Of a stretch of DNA of 64,000 nucleotides, positions 34,204 through 42,827 are shown piece after piece. Made by a program: the position numbers and the translations under genes. The notes beneath the pieces were generated by a model, which ran no database searches, was not told where the DNA came from, and worked only from the letters and a program-made list of their open reading frames with translations. Origin of the DNA: an uncultured Parabacteroides sp. (lineage in GTDB: Bacteria > Bacteroidota > Bacteroidia > Bacteroidales > Tannerellaceae); NCBI RefSeq assembly GCF_947855115.1, contig NZ_CANTZW010000006.1:94641-158640 (forward strand). Reading direction: 5' to 3'. Within the stretch, counting starts at the first letter, position 1. Each line of letters starts with the position of its first letter.

Positions 34204-35526
34204 ATGAACAGACGTACTTTTATGCAAAAAACCGGGCTTATCATGTCCGGGCTTACTTTATCACCGCTTATCGGTAAATCGTATTCCTCTATATACGGGC
34301 AAACCGCCCCTAGCAACAAAGTAAAAGTAGCTCTCATAGGATGCCGCAGCATGGGATACGGGGATTTAAATACTTTTCTTGATTATCCGGAGACGGAATG
34401 CGTGGCGCTTTGCGATGTCGATGACGAATGGCTGAACAAACGGGCCGCCGATGTTGAGAAGAAAACAGGGAAAAAAGTACCTCACTTATATAAAGACTGG
34501 CGGCGGGTGATCGATAACAAAGACGTAGACGTAGTCATTATCGGTACGCCGGATCATTGGCATTGCCTCCCGACGGTATGGGCTTGTCAAGCGGGAAAAG
34601 ACGTATATGTAGAGAAACCTCTTTCCAATACGATCGAGGAATGTAATCTGATGGAAAAAGCCGCCCGTAAATACAACCGGATCGTACAGGTAGGCCAATG
34701 GCAACGTAGCGACCCACATTGGGACGAAGCGGCCAATTTCTTGAAAGCCGGTAATATCGGACGAATCCGTACGGTCAAGGTATGGGCTTACCAAGATGGC
34801 AAGCCAACACTTCCGGTCAAACCGGACTGCGACGTTCCTGCCGGCGTGGATTATGATATGTGGCTGGGCCCGGCTCCCAAGCGTCCGTTCAATCCTTATC
34901 GTTTTCATTATAATTTCCGCTTCTTCTGGGACTATGCCGGAGGCTTGATGTCGGACTGGGGTGTACATTTATTGGATTATGCCCTTGAAGGAATGAACGC
35001 AGGCCTTCCCACCCGTGTATTCTCGGGCGGTGGCAAATTCGCCTATCCGGACGATGCCATGGAAACGCCAGATACGCTGATGGCTACTTATGCCTATAAA
35101 GATTTTAATATCATCTGGGACCATGCCTGCGGGATCAATCATGGACTTTATAATCGTAAGGAAGGATTAGCGTTCTATGGAGAGAATGGCACGATGGTAC
35201 TCGATAGGGCTGGTTGGGAAGTTATACCGGTCGTATCCGAGAACGTTGCCCGCATGGAAGCCGTTCCTTTTAAGAAAGGAGAAGGTAAAGGGCTTTATAA
35301 CCATGTGGGAAACATGCTGAGTTGCATTAAAAGCCGTGAGCTTCCAAACGCAGATGTCGCTATAGGTGCCCGTGTAGCGAAGATGGCTCACCTGGCGAAT
35401 ATATCTTGCCGGGTTCAACGGGAAGTTCATTGGGATGACAAAAACAACTTGTTTGTCGGCGATGATGAGGCTACTGCTTTGTCGAAAGCATATTACAGAG
35501 CTCCTTGGGAATTACCCAAGTTGTAA
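34204..35526 (+). CDS. Gfo/Idh/MocA-family oxidoreductase, Tat-exported
   Basis: A 440-residue protein starting MNRRTFMQKTGLIMSGLTLS, a twin-arginine signal. The NAD(P)-binding domain follows with VALIGCRSMGYGDLNTFL and VVIIGTPDHWHCLPTVWA, then YVEKPLSNTIEE with the EKP Lys. The C-terminal part (FFWDYAGGLMSDWGVHLLDY) is typical of the secreted Bacteroidetes members, some of which are glycosidase-like or sugar oxidoreductases using bound NAD. It is 4 bp after cobQ, so probably co-transcribed, but no functional link is obvious. Confidence 0.88.
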   Translation: MNRRTFMQKTGLIMSGLTLSPLIGKSYSSIYGQTAPSNKVKVALIGCRSMGYGDLNTFLDYPETECVALCDVDDEWLNKRAADVEKKTGKKVPHLYKDWRRVIDNKDVDVVIIGTPDHWHCLPTVWACQAGKDVYVEKPLSNTIEECNLMEKAARKYNRIVQVGQWQRSDPHWDEAANFLKAGNIGRIRTVKVWAYQDGKPTLPVKPDCDVPAGVDYDMWLGPAPKRPFNPYRFHYNFRFFWDYAGGLMSDWGVHLLDYALEGMNAGLPTRVFSGGGKFAYPDDAMETPDTLMATYAYKDFNIIWDHACGINHGLYNRKEGLAFYGENGTMVLDRAGWEVIPVVSENVARMEAVPFKKGEGKGLYNHVGNMLSCIKSRELPNADVAIGARVAKMAHLANISCRVQREVHWDDKNNLFVGDDEATALSKAYYRAPWELPKL

Positions 35527-35636
35527 CGATCCCAGCATAACGTTAAAATTTTGACAAACAATAAACAATGCCCTAGCAAGGTTGTTAGAACTATAAAAAT
35601 GAGCAACAATACGTTTAATTCTAAATTTATACAGCT

Positions 35637-36146
35637 ATGGCAAAAAAAAGCGTCAAGATTTTAAGGGGAAAATTGGATGTCGACTATTTATTATCCCAGC
35701 TAAACGCTGCGTTAGCGGAAGAATGGCTAGCATATTATCAATATTGGGTAGGAGCCTTGGTCGTAGAAGGAGCCATGCGTTCCGACGTACAAGGAGAGTT
35801 TGAGGAACATGCCGAGGAAGAGAGGCACCATGCCCAATTATTGGCAGACCGGATCATTGAGTTGGAAGGAATCCCGGTGCTCGATCCGAAACAATGGTTC
35901 GAGTTAGCCAGATGTAAATACGATTCACCGACAGACTTTGATGTAGTAAGCCTTCTAAACCAGAACGTGGCCTCCGAGCGTTGCGCTATCTTACGTTATC
36001 AAGAGATCGCTAAATTCACGGACGGCATCGATTTCACCACCTGTGATATCGCCAAGCACATCCTGGCCGAGGAAGAAGAACACGAGCAAGATCTGCAAGA
36101 TTATCTGACAGATATCGCACGAATGAAAAAATCTTTCCAGAAATAA
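35637..36146 (+). CDS. Ferritin-like protein, Dps-like (DpsL type)
   Basis: A 169-residue four-helix ferritin-superfamily protein. ALAEEWLAYYQYWVG, EFEEHAEEERHHAQLLADRI and ILAEEEEHEQDLQDYL supply the di-iron Glu and His ligands in the order E, ExxH, E, ExxH. It fits the Dps-like bacterioferritin-related proteins described from Bacteroides fragilis, which include paired cysteines; here Cys occurs in LARCKYD and SERCAIL. The role is expected to be iron oxidation/storage and protection against peroxide. It is a single gene, closed by a strong bidirectional terminator. Confidence 0.8.
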   Translation: MAKKSVKILRGKLDVDYLLSQLNAALAEEWLAYYQYWVGALVVEGAMRSDVQGEFEEHAEEERHHAQLLADRIIELEGIPVLDPKQWFELARCKYDSPTDFDVVSLLNQNVASERCAILRYQEIAKFTDGIDFTTCDIAKHILAEEEEHEQDLQDYLTDIARMKKSFQK

Positions 36147-36174
36147 CTCAGGAAAAGGAAACTCATTTACGGTA

Positions 36175-36220
36175 AAAATCCATTGAGGGAATGCCTATAG
36201 GTATTTCCTCAATGGATTTT
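36175..36220. terminator. Bidirectional terminator
   Basis: AAAATCCATTGAGG (36175-36188) and CCTCAATGGATTTT (36207-36220) are perfectly complementary, and the inside (GAATGCC...GGTATTT) continues the stem to a TATA loop. With AAAA at one end and TTTT at the other, it works in both directions and lies between the converging ferritin-like and DJ-1/PfpI genes. Confidence 0.92.
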
Positions 36221-36237
36221 AACTTTGATCTCTGGCG

Positions 36238-36810
36238 CTAACGTTGCGCTCCATGCAATAAAGCGTCATATAATAAGGCATCTGCCACTTCCATGGCGAT
36301 TTCCTCATCTTTCAAGTTCCTTAAGATGGCCAAGCCGAACTCGAACATAAAGCCCGGGCCTTGGCTTGTAATAATATTTCCATCCTGCTCTACCCCATTA
36401 TCTGTAGGAATAGCGCCAACCATCGTCGGTTCAAAGAAAGGAAAACACGTAGCCTTTTTCCCCTTCAACAACCCCAAGCCTCCTAAAACCATCGGTCCGG
36501 CGCAGATAGCCCCGATAAGTACGCCCTCCTCGTTTTTCACCTTGACCAGTTCTTTCAAACGAGCATGTGCGTTCAAATGGTTACTCCCAGGCATTCCACC
36601 CGGCAAGACCAAGGCATCGACGCAACAGAAATTCGCCTCCTCGAAAAGATAATCAGCCATGACAGGAATGTCATGCGCCCCTATCACCAACCGGTCTCCC
36701 GTAATGGATACCATCATAACCCGTACGCCACCACGTCTTAAGACATCAATCGTACCCAGGGCTTCTATCTCCTCGAAGCCTGTCGCTAAAAAGACAACCG
36801 CATTTTTCAT
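36238..36810 (-). CDS. DJ-1/PfpI family protein
   Basis: A 190-residue class I glutaminase-fold protein. VFLATGFEEIEALGTIDVLRR carries the conserved Glu (about residue 15) and GAICAGPMVLG the conserved reactive Cys (about residue 105) at the nucleophile elbow. Members related to YajL and human DJ-1 have been linked to oxidative-stress responses and glyoxalase-like activity. The gene converges with the ferritin-like gene and is downstream of the PAS histidine kinase on the same strand, 42 bp away. Confidence 0.9.
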   Translation of the reverse strand: MKNAVVFLATGFEEIEALGTIDVLRRGGVRVMMVSITGDRLVIGAHDIPVMADYLFEEANFCCVDALVLPGGMPGSNHLNAHARLKELVKVKNEEGVLIGAICAGPMVLGGLGLLKGKKATCFPFFEPTMVGAIPTDNGVEQDGNIITSQGPGFMFEFGLAILRNLKDEEIAMEVADALLYDALLHGAQR

Positions 36811-36852
36811 TTCTTTTTTATTTAATAGTAGAATGTATTCTAAACAGAAAGA

Positions 36853-38091
36853 TCACCTACATTCCATAGCAGCCTTATTCGCAACAAGCAATGGCAAGGT
36901 GAACCAGAAAGTGGAACCTTTGCCAAGCTCCGACCGTACGCCGATCTCGCCTCCCAATTGCTCTACGATCATTTTACAGATTGATAGTCCCAGACCTGCT
37001 CCTTGATAAAAATCATCCAGTTTCACGAAGCGTCCAAAGACCGACTCCAGCTTATCTTCCGGTATCCCGATTCCGGTGTCCATCACGGAGATGCGCACAA
37101 AGAGATCCTCCACCTCATAAAAGAGTGAGATAAACCCCTTAGAAGTAAACTTTATAGCATTAGATAGAAGATTCAACAGAACCTGTTCTACCCGGTGCGG
37201 ATCAATCCACAGACGGACGGAAGGCATAGCGACCGAGTTATACAACAATGCCACATCGGAAGTCATCTTCAGAGATTGTACCACATAGGCCTCTTGGCAA
37301 ATATCCTTCAACTCAACTTCCGATACGTTATAATTGAGTAAACCGGATTCAATTTTCGACAAGTCCAAGATATCGTTGATCAATTTCAACAACAAATCGC
37401 AATTCTTATTTATGATCGAGAAGCATTCCCTTTGTTCACTGGCATTGCCCGTTTCCGTCACGAGATGGGCGAAACCAACAATAGCGTTCAGCGGAGTACG
37501 GATCTCATGGCTCATGTTTGCGATAAAAGCGTTTTTCATTTTATCAGCTTCCTGTACTCTCACCAGCTCTAATTGGTCCCGACGTTGTTTCGTGATATCA
37601 CTCAGCATGACCAACAGCAAAGGCGAGGCTCCCGGATCTGGATTCGTAATCAGCAGACGTACGATATTTACAATACTCACCTCTCCATTCGGTTTCTCAT
37701 ACTCGGCCATTTCCTTCACCATACGCCCTGTCTTGATCGTATGATAATCTTCCGTCCGTATCTCGTGTGCCCGCCGGGAATCGGGGAAAAGCTCGAAATC
37801 CGTCTTCCCCAAAATATTTGCGGCCTTAGCTCCCATAAACTCCTCAGCCGCCTTGTTAAAATAGATATACCGGAAACCATTGAAAATATCTTTCACCATG
37901 ATCTCCACAAATACGTTCGACAGGATCGTATCCATTAAGATATTCAAGAAGTTAATCGTATGCTGGCTTTGCCGCATCTCACGCTCGTTATCGCTTGCAG
38001 ATGGTGTCAAAGTGGCTTTTTCCAGATCGGCCTCCAGTTTCTCGATCTTTTGAATCAATTCTTCTTTGGAAAGGTGGTCATATTTTCCCAT
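36853..38091 (-). CDS. PAS-domain sensor histidine kinase (soluble)
   Basis: A 412-residue kinase with an N-terminal coiled coil (residues 5-30), a PAS domain (about 45-170, KAAEEFMGAKAANILGKTDF), a HisKA domain with FIANMSHEIRTPLNAIVGFA (phospho-accepting His near 196) and an HATPase domain with N box LLSNAIKF, G1 DTGIGIPEDKL and G2 GAGLGLSICKMIVEQLGG. There is no membrane segment or signal, so it is cytoplasmic. No response regulator is adjacent, so its partner is unknown. Confidence 0.92.
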   Translation of the reverse strand: MGKYDHLSKEELIQKIEKLEADLEKATLTPSASDNEREMRQSQHTINFLNILMDTILSNVFVEIMVKDIFNGFRYIYFNKAAEEFMGAKAANILGKTDFELFPDSRRAHEIRTEDYHTIKTGRMVKEMAEYEKPNGEVSIVNIVRLLITNPDPGASPLLLVMLSDITKQRRDQLELVRVQEADKMKNAFIANMSHEIRTPLNAIVGFAHLVTETGNASEQRECFSIINKNCDLLLKLINDILDLSKIESGLLNYNVSEVELKDICQEAYVVQSLKMTSDVALLYNSVAMPSVRLWIDPHRVEQVLLNLLSNAIKFTSKGFISLFYEVEDLFVRISVMDTGIGIPEDKLESVFGRFVKLDDFYQGAGLGLSICKMIVEQLGGEIGVRSELGKGSTFWFTLPLLVANKAAMECR

Positions 38092-38123
38092 GGCCTATAT
38101 ATAAAGTTAAATTGCGTAACGGA

Positions 38124-38131
38124 CAAAAATA
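38124..38131 (-). promoter_or_regulatory. Possible -7 box of the histidine kinase gene
   Basis: TATTTTTG on the minus strand, a TAnnTTTG match 32 bp before the start codon. No clear TTTG at the expected upstream spacing. Confidence 0.4.
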
Positions 38132-38238
38132 ACTATTATTTTTTTATTTACAACGGCTTACTTCCTAATAATTCTCACTTTTAAATGGTTATTACTAATA
38201 TTTTGACACAAAAGCATGGCATTATCCAAAATAAAAGA

Positions 38239-38246
38239 TACATTTG
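38239..38246 (+). promoter_or_regulatory. Possible -7 box of the paaK operon
   Basis: TACATTTG, a TAnnTTTG match 42 bp upstream of the paaK start codon. The nearest TTTG (38202-38205) is too far for a normal -33 box. Confidence 0.45.
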
Positions 38247-38288
38247 CAATCTAATTTCATGAATTAACACACTCTAATTGAAAAAACG

Positions 38289-39590
38289 ATGATGTATTGG
38301 CAGAAAGAAATAGAGACCATGGATCGTAAAGATCTGGAGAAACTTCAACTGGAACGACTGAAACAAACCATAAAGCTAGCGGGAAACTCTCCTTTTTACG
38401 GTAAGATATTCAAAGAAAGAGGAATCACCCCGGACAGCTTTCAGTCTTTGGAAGACCTGCAAAAACTTCCGTTTACAACGAAAGATGATCTTAGAAATAA
38501 CTATCCGTTCGGATTGGCAGCTATCCCGCTACAGAAATGCGTGCGTATCCACTCCTCCAGTGGAACGACAGGCAATCCTACCGTTGTCTTACATTCTGCC
38601 AAAGACTTGGATCAATGGGCTAATCAAGTAGCTCGTTGTATGTATATGGTAGGGCTAAGGGATACGGACGTATTCCAGAATACATCCGGCTACGGTATGT
38701 TTACAGGGGGCCTTGGTTTTCAATACGGCGCAGAGAGACTCGGAGCGTTGACCGTACCCGCCGCCGCAGGTAACACCAAGCGGCAAATCAAATTCATCAC
38801 CGACTTCGGCACGACCTGCCTACATATCATACCGAGCTATGCCACCCGTTTAGCTGAGGTGATGTATGAGGAAGGGATAGATCCGAGAAAGGATACCAAA
38901 CTGCATACCGTATGTATCGGAGCCGAGCCTCACTCGGAAGAGCAACGCAAACGCATCGAGCAGCTTCTGGGTGTCAAAGCCTACAACTGTTTTGGCATGT
39001 CGGAAATGAATGGGCCGGGTGTAGCGTTCGAGTGTACGGAGCAAAACGGCCTGCATATTTGGGAAGACAACGTGATCGTAGAAATCGTAGACCCGGTTAC
39101 CTTGCGACCGGTACCCGAAGGGGAAGTTGGCGAATTGGTATTAACGACCATCAACCGGGAGGCAATGCCTTTACTCCGTTACCGTACCCGTGACCTTACC
39201 TGCGTACTGCCGGGCGATTGTCCTTGCGGACGTACTCACAAACGCCTCGCCCGTTTCAAAGGACGTAGCGATGATATGATTATCTTGAAAGGCGTGAACC
39301 TGTTCCCGATCCAGATCGAGAAGATATTGATGCAGTTCAAGGAATTAGGTAGTAACTACTTGATTACGCTCGAGACGATCGGTAACAGCGACGAGATGTT
39401 AATAGAAGTAGAGCTAAGCGACCTATTCACCGATGATTACTCCGCTTTGCAGCGTTTGACAAAAGATATCACCCGACAGTTAAAGGATGAATTACTACTT
39501 ACGCCACGTATTAAGCTGGTAGCCAAAGGATCTTTGCCAATTACCGATGGTAAGGCTGTACGAGTGAAAGACCATCGCAAGCTTTGTTAA
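38289..39590 (+). CDS. paaK: Phenylacetate-CoA ligase
   Basis: A 433-residue adenylate-forming enzyme. RIHSSSGTTGNPTVV (about residues 90-105) binds ATP phosphates, YNCFGMSEMNGPGVAFECT is the adenine-binding motif, and RYRTRDLT and GRSDDMIILKGVNLFP mark the hinge and C-terminal domain. Length matches PaaK. It activates phenylacetate or another aryl acid to its CoA ester. In anaerobic gut Bacteroidales these genes usually go with an ACT-domain protein, as here 25 bp downstream, and with arylpyruvate metabolism. Confidence 0.92.
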   Translation: MMYWQKEIETMDRKDLEKLQLERLKQTIKLAGNSPFYGKIFKERGITPDSFQSLEDLQKLPFTTKDDLRNNYPFGLAAIPLQKCVRIHSSSGTTGNPTVVLHSAKDLDQWANQVARCMYMVGLRDTDVFQNTSGYGMFTGGLGFQYGAERLGALTVPAAAGNTKRQIKFITDFGTTCLHIIPSYATRLAEVMYEEGIDPRKDTKLHTVCIGAEPHSEEQRKRIEQLLGVKAYNCFGMSEMNGPGVAFECTEQNGLHIWEDNVIVEIVDPVTLRPVPEGEVGELVLTTINREAMPLLRYRTRDLTCVLPGDCPCGRTHKRLARFKGRSDDMIILKGVNLFPIQIEKILMQFKELGSNYLITLETIGNSDEMLIEVELSDLFTDDYSALQRLTKDITRQLKDELLLTPRIKLVAKGSLPITDGKAVRVKDHRKLC

Positions 39591-39615
39591 AAAGAAACAA
39601 TTAAAATAATACCTT

Positions 39616-40041
39616 ATGACAGTCAATCAAATTTCTATTTTCCTTGAAAACAAGTACGGGAAATTAAGCGAGATATTAGCGTTATTAGCGGAAGAACACA
39701 TCCGTATTATCGCAGCTACCGTAGCCGATACGTCCGAGTATGGAATCCTTCGTGTCATCGTAAGCGATCCCCAGAAGGCATACAAGATATTAAAAGAGAA
39801 CAATGTCAGCGCGAACCTGACCGATGTATTGGCGATCGTAACCAGCTCGTGCGCCGGAAGTTTCGCCGAAACATTATCTCTTTTCACGAAAGCGGGAATC
39901 AGTATAGAGTATATGTATTGTTTCTCCATCCGCGAGAAAGCGATCTTGATCTTGCGAACAAACAATCGGGAAAGCGCCCGCGAGGTAATCCGCCGACAGA
40001 ACCTTGAGTATATCTGTGAGAGCGACCTAATTAAACTTTAA
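39616..40041 (+). CDS. ACT-domain protein (amino-acid-binding)
   Basis: A 141-residue protein made of two ACT domains (about residues 1-68 and 70-141; VNQISIFLENKYGKLSEILA and FAETLSLFTKAGISIEYMYC). This type is commonly encoded beside paaK and is thought to sense aromatic amino acids, though the precise effect on the ligase is not known. It is 25 bp downstream of paaK and 13 bp upstream of a small membrane-protein gene, all in one operon. Confidence 0.88.
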   Translation: MTVNQISIFLENKYGKLSEILALLAEEHIRIIAATVADTSEYGILRVIVSDPQKAYKILKENNVSANLTDVLAIVTSSCAGSFAETLSLFTKAGISIEYMYCFSIREKAILILRTNNRESAREVIRRQNLEYICESDLIKL

Positions 40042-40054
40042 CAGATACAGATAT

Positions 40055-40198
40055 ATGTTCGGAATCAGCAACCCCGGTATTTGGCTGGCTTACCTTCTAG
40101 CGTTCGCCTGCCTCCTGTTTTCCATTTGGTTCGGAATAACCACCTGGAATAAAGAAGACGACGAAAAAACAAACTCTACTAAAGAATCACGAGAATGA
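40055..40198 (+). CDS. 47-residue membrane protein, probable symporter small accessory protein
   Basis: An ATG at 40055 opens a 47-codon frame: MFGISNPGIWLAYLLAFACL, then LFSIWFGITT and a highly charged tail. One membrane segment (about residues 9-29) with a cytoplasmic tail is likely. The stop codon overlaps the ATG of the symporter gene by 4 bp (ATGA), so translation is coupled. Short proteins of this type are known beside SSS-family symporters. Its function is unproven; stabilising or assembling the symporter is the likely role. Confidence 0.82.
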   Translation: MFGISNPGIWLAYLLAFACLLFSIWFGITTWNKEDDEKTNSTKESRE

Positions 40199-41748
40199 GT
40201 ACGCTAACATTAGGCATTATTGTTATCATTTACATGTTTGTAATCGCTTGGTTAGGGTATCTCGGATACAAGCAAACGAAAAACGCCAGTGATTATTTAT
40301 TAGGAGGACGAAAAGTAAACCCCATTATCATGGCCCTGTCTTATGGGGCCACCTTCATCTCGGCATCGGCGATCGTTGGTTTCGGTGGTGTAGCCGCTAC
40401 GTTTGGCATGGGAATCCAATGGCTCTGCTTATTGAACATGTTCATGGGCGTAGTGGTAGCCTTCATCTTCTTCGGGCGAAGAACCCGGAAGCTAGGTGAG
40501 GAACATAACGCACGGACTTTCCCGCAATTATTGGGATTGCACTATAAATCCCGGTCCATACAGATCTTCATTGCCTCGATCATATTTATCGGCATGCCCC
40601 TTTACGCAGCCGTGGTAATGAAAGGAGGTGCCGTCTTCATCGAACAGATGTTTCACATAGATCTCCATCTGGCTTTGTTGATTTTCACCTTGATCGTAGC
40701 GGCCTATGTAATCACTGGTGGAATCAAGGGAGTACTTTATACTGATGCGCTACAGGCGGTCATCATGTTCGTCTGTATGCTATTCCTACTATTCTGGTTT
40801 TACCATATCATGGACATGGGCTTTATCGAGGCAAACCAGAGGTTGACGGATATCGCTCCCATGGTGCCCGAGCGTTTCAAGTCATTGGGGCATCAAGGGT
40901 GGACAGCTATGCCCATCGCAGGTTCTCCCCAATGGTATACATTGGTCACCTCATTGATCCTTGGCGTAGGAATCGGTTGCTTGGCACAACCACAGCTAGT
41001 CGTACGCTTCATGATGGTAGAAAGCACCAAACAACTAAACAGGGGGGTGTTGATCGGTTGCGTGTTCTTAATTGTCACGGTAGGGGCGATTTACCATGTG
41101 GGTGCCTTGTCTAACCTATTTTTTCTCAAGACAGAAGGAGTAGTCGCATCCGAGGCCGTGAAAGATATGGATAAGATCATCCCCCTATTTATCAACAAAG
41201 CGATGCCGGAATGGTTCGGGGCAGTTTTCATGCTATGCATTCTCTCTGCCAGCATGTCCACCCTTAGCGCACAGTTCCACACCATGGGAGCGGCTTTCGG
41301 AGCAGACGCATTCCCCAAACTGGGACGTGGCAAGAATCCGAGCTCTACGCTGGGTGTACGTATCGGCGTGCTATGTTCTATCTTGGTTAGTTACGTGATC
41401 TGCTATGCGCTAAGCGCAAGTATCATCGCACGAGGTACCGCTTTATTCATGGGTATTTGCGCGGCAACATTCCTGCCAGCCTATTTCTGCTCGCTATACT
41501 GGAAAGGGGCTACCCGGCAAGGGGCCGTGGCTAGTTTATGGGTAGGAGGTTTGGCCAGTTTATTCGCCATGTTATTCCTTCATAAGGCAGAAGCGGCCCC
41601 GGTTGGGTTTTGCAAGGCCTTGTTCGGGCAGGATGTCTTGATCGACGTATATCCGTGGTATGCGATAGATCCGATCTTATTCGCTTTACCATTATCTGCG
41701 ATAACGATTGTTTTGGTTAGCTTGGTAACCCAAAGAAAGACTGTTTAG
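40195..41748 (+). CDS. Sodium:solute symporter (SSS family)
   Basis: A 517-residue protein with about 13 membrane segments. YLLGGRKVNPIIMALSYGAT and the TFISASAIVGFGG segment are the SSS opening; AAYVITGGIKGVLYTDALQA is the conserved central motif, and LSASMSTLSAQFHTMGAAF the later one. The gene follows paaK, ACT and the small protein without a gap, so it may take up phenylacetate or another aryl acid. The substrate is inferred from context only. Confidence 0.9.
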   Translation: MSTLTLGIIVIIYMFVIAWLGYLGYKQTKNASDYLLGGRKVNPIIMALSYGATFISASAIVGFGGVAATFGMGIQWLCLLNMFMGVVVAFIFFGRRTRKLGEEHNARTFPQLLGLHYKSRSIQIFIASIIFIGMPLYAAVVMKGGAVFIEQMFHIDLHLALLIFTLIVAAYVITGGIKGVLYTDALQAVIMFVCMLFLLFWFYHIMDMGFIEANQRLTDIAPMVPERFKSLGHQGWTAMPIAGSPQWYTLVTSLILGVGIGCLAQPQLVVRFMMVESTKQLNRGVLIGCVFLIVTVGAIYHVGALSNLFFLKTEGVVASEAVKDMDKIIPLFINKAMPEWFGAVFMLCILSASMSTLSAQFHTMGAAFGADAFPKLGRGKNPSSTLGVRIGVLCSILVSYVICYALSASIIARGTALFMGICAATFLPAYFCSLYWKGATRQGAVASLWVGGLASLFAMLFLHKAEAAPVGFCKALFGQDVLIDVYPWYAIDPILFALPLSAITIVLVSLVTQRKTV

Positions 41749-41790
41749 CTTTTCTTATGAACCGCAAAACACTAATTAGCACTTATTTTA

Positions 41791-41820
41791 TTGACAGATA
41801 TATAGAATGCAGTATATTTG
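41791..41820 (+). promoter_or_regulatory. Promoter of the ABC importer operon
   Basis: TTG at 41791-41793 and TATATTTG at 41813-41820, 19 bp apart, fit the Bacteroidetes promoter consensus with a shortened -33 box. The leader to the start codon is about 90 nt. Confidence 0.6.
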
Positions 41821-41871
41821 CACTGTGGTTTTTTCATAATAGTATTAGATTTAAGGTTAACAAAGTTGGTT

Positions 41872-41895
41872 AGGGGTTGCCGGGAGGCAATCCTT
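41872..41895 (+). promoter_or_regulatory. Leader hairpin of the ABC importer operon
   Basis: AGGGGTTGCC, loop GGGA, GGCAATCCTT: ten pairs with three G-U, extendable by TT/AA at the base. It lies 24 bp before the start codon of the lipoprotein gene and leaves only a short unpaired stretch in front of it. No T-run follows, so it is not a terminator; it may affect translation. I see no thiamine-type or other known riboswitch motif. Confidence 0.4.
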
Positions 41896-41918
41896 AATTA
41901 TTTTATAGAGGTCTAGAT

Positions 41919-42827
41919 ATGATTAAATACATTTTTTTGCTATTCATACTTTGTTGCTCCGGTTGCCGGCACGCACAAAAAGAAGATGCCGTAATCAAGG
42001 TTTCGGTACTTCGCGGCCCATCCGTTATCGCATTCGCCGATTGGCTTGAGAATCCTCCAGCTATAGATAACAAAAAAGTACAAGTGAAAGTGGTAGACTC
42101 GCCCGACCTGGTACAAGCCTCATTGATCAAGCGAGAGACCGACATAGCCGTTCTCCCCATGATTAACGCTGCGAACCTATACAACAAAGGGATCAAGATT
42201 AAGTTGGCGGGATGTCCGATCTGGGGAACCCTTTACCTCGTAGAGAGATCCCCGGTGAAAGAAATATCGTTGTACGTATTCGGCAATGGTACGACTCCTG
42301 ATATCCTTACCCGGTATTACCTAAGTCGCCAACGATTGGATTTTCCTTTGAATCATGCTTTCAATACCGCCGGGGAAATCACCCAAGGTATCTTAGCCGG
42401 AAAAGTAGATCGTGCCGTACTCGGGGAACCGTTTCTAAGTATCGCTTTGCGGAAGGACAGCAGTTTACGAATAACCGCAGACTTAAATCATTTTACAGAT
42501 AACGATACCATCGGATTCGCCCAAACAGCGGTCGTATATACCCCTGCGATGGAGAAATATCGTATCGTCTTTGAGGATGCCTTAAGAGCCTCTTGCCAAA
42601 AAGCAATACAATACCCGAAAGAGACCATCCAATCCTTGGAAGAGCATGGAATCTTCACCCAAGGGGCCTTGACCCCAGAAAGTGTCGAGCGGTGTAAGAT
42701 CCATTATTTATCGGCTATCGAGGCGAAAAACGCTGTCATGGATTTCCTTCGTCTCATCGAACAGTATGAACCCAAGGCCGTTGGCGGGAAGCTTCCCGAT
42801 GCCGGATTTATCCCTGAGGAAGAATGA
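41919..42827 (+). CDS. ABC substrate-binding lipoprotein (NitT/TauT-like)
   Basis: A 302-residue protein with a lipoprotein signal ending FILCCSGC (Cys about 16). The mature part has the type II periplasmic-binding fold of the SsuA/THI5-like family: VSVLRGPSVIAFADWL, DIAVLPMINAANLYNKG and LAGKVDRAVLGEPFL. Substrates of this group are nitrate, sulfonates, taurine or pyrimidine/thiamine precursors, and the choice cannot be made here. It overlaps the fused permease-ATPase gene by 4 bp. Confidence 0.85.
   Translation: MIKYIFLLFILCCSGCRHAQKEDAVIKVSVLRGPSVIAFADWLENPPAIDNKKVQVKVVDSPDLVQASLIKRETDIAVLPMINAANLYNKGIKIKLAGCPIWGTLYLVERSPVKEISLYVFGNGTTPDILTRYYLSRQRLDFPLNHAFNTAGEITQGILAGKVDRAVLGEPFLSIALRKDSSLRITADLNHFTDNDTIGFAQTAVVYTPAMEKYRIVFEDALRASCQKAIQYPKETIQSLEEHGIFTQGALTPESVERCKIHYLSAIEAKNAVMDFLRLIEQYEPKAVGGKLPDAGFIPEEE

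Noticed and set aside
41821..41918. Thiamine (TPP) riboswitch for the THI5-like ABC importer.
   Set aside because: The conserved CTGAGA core of TPP riboswitches is absent; only a simple hairpin is present.
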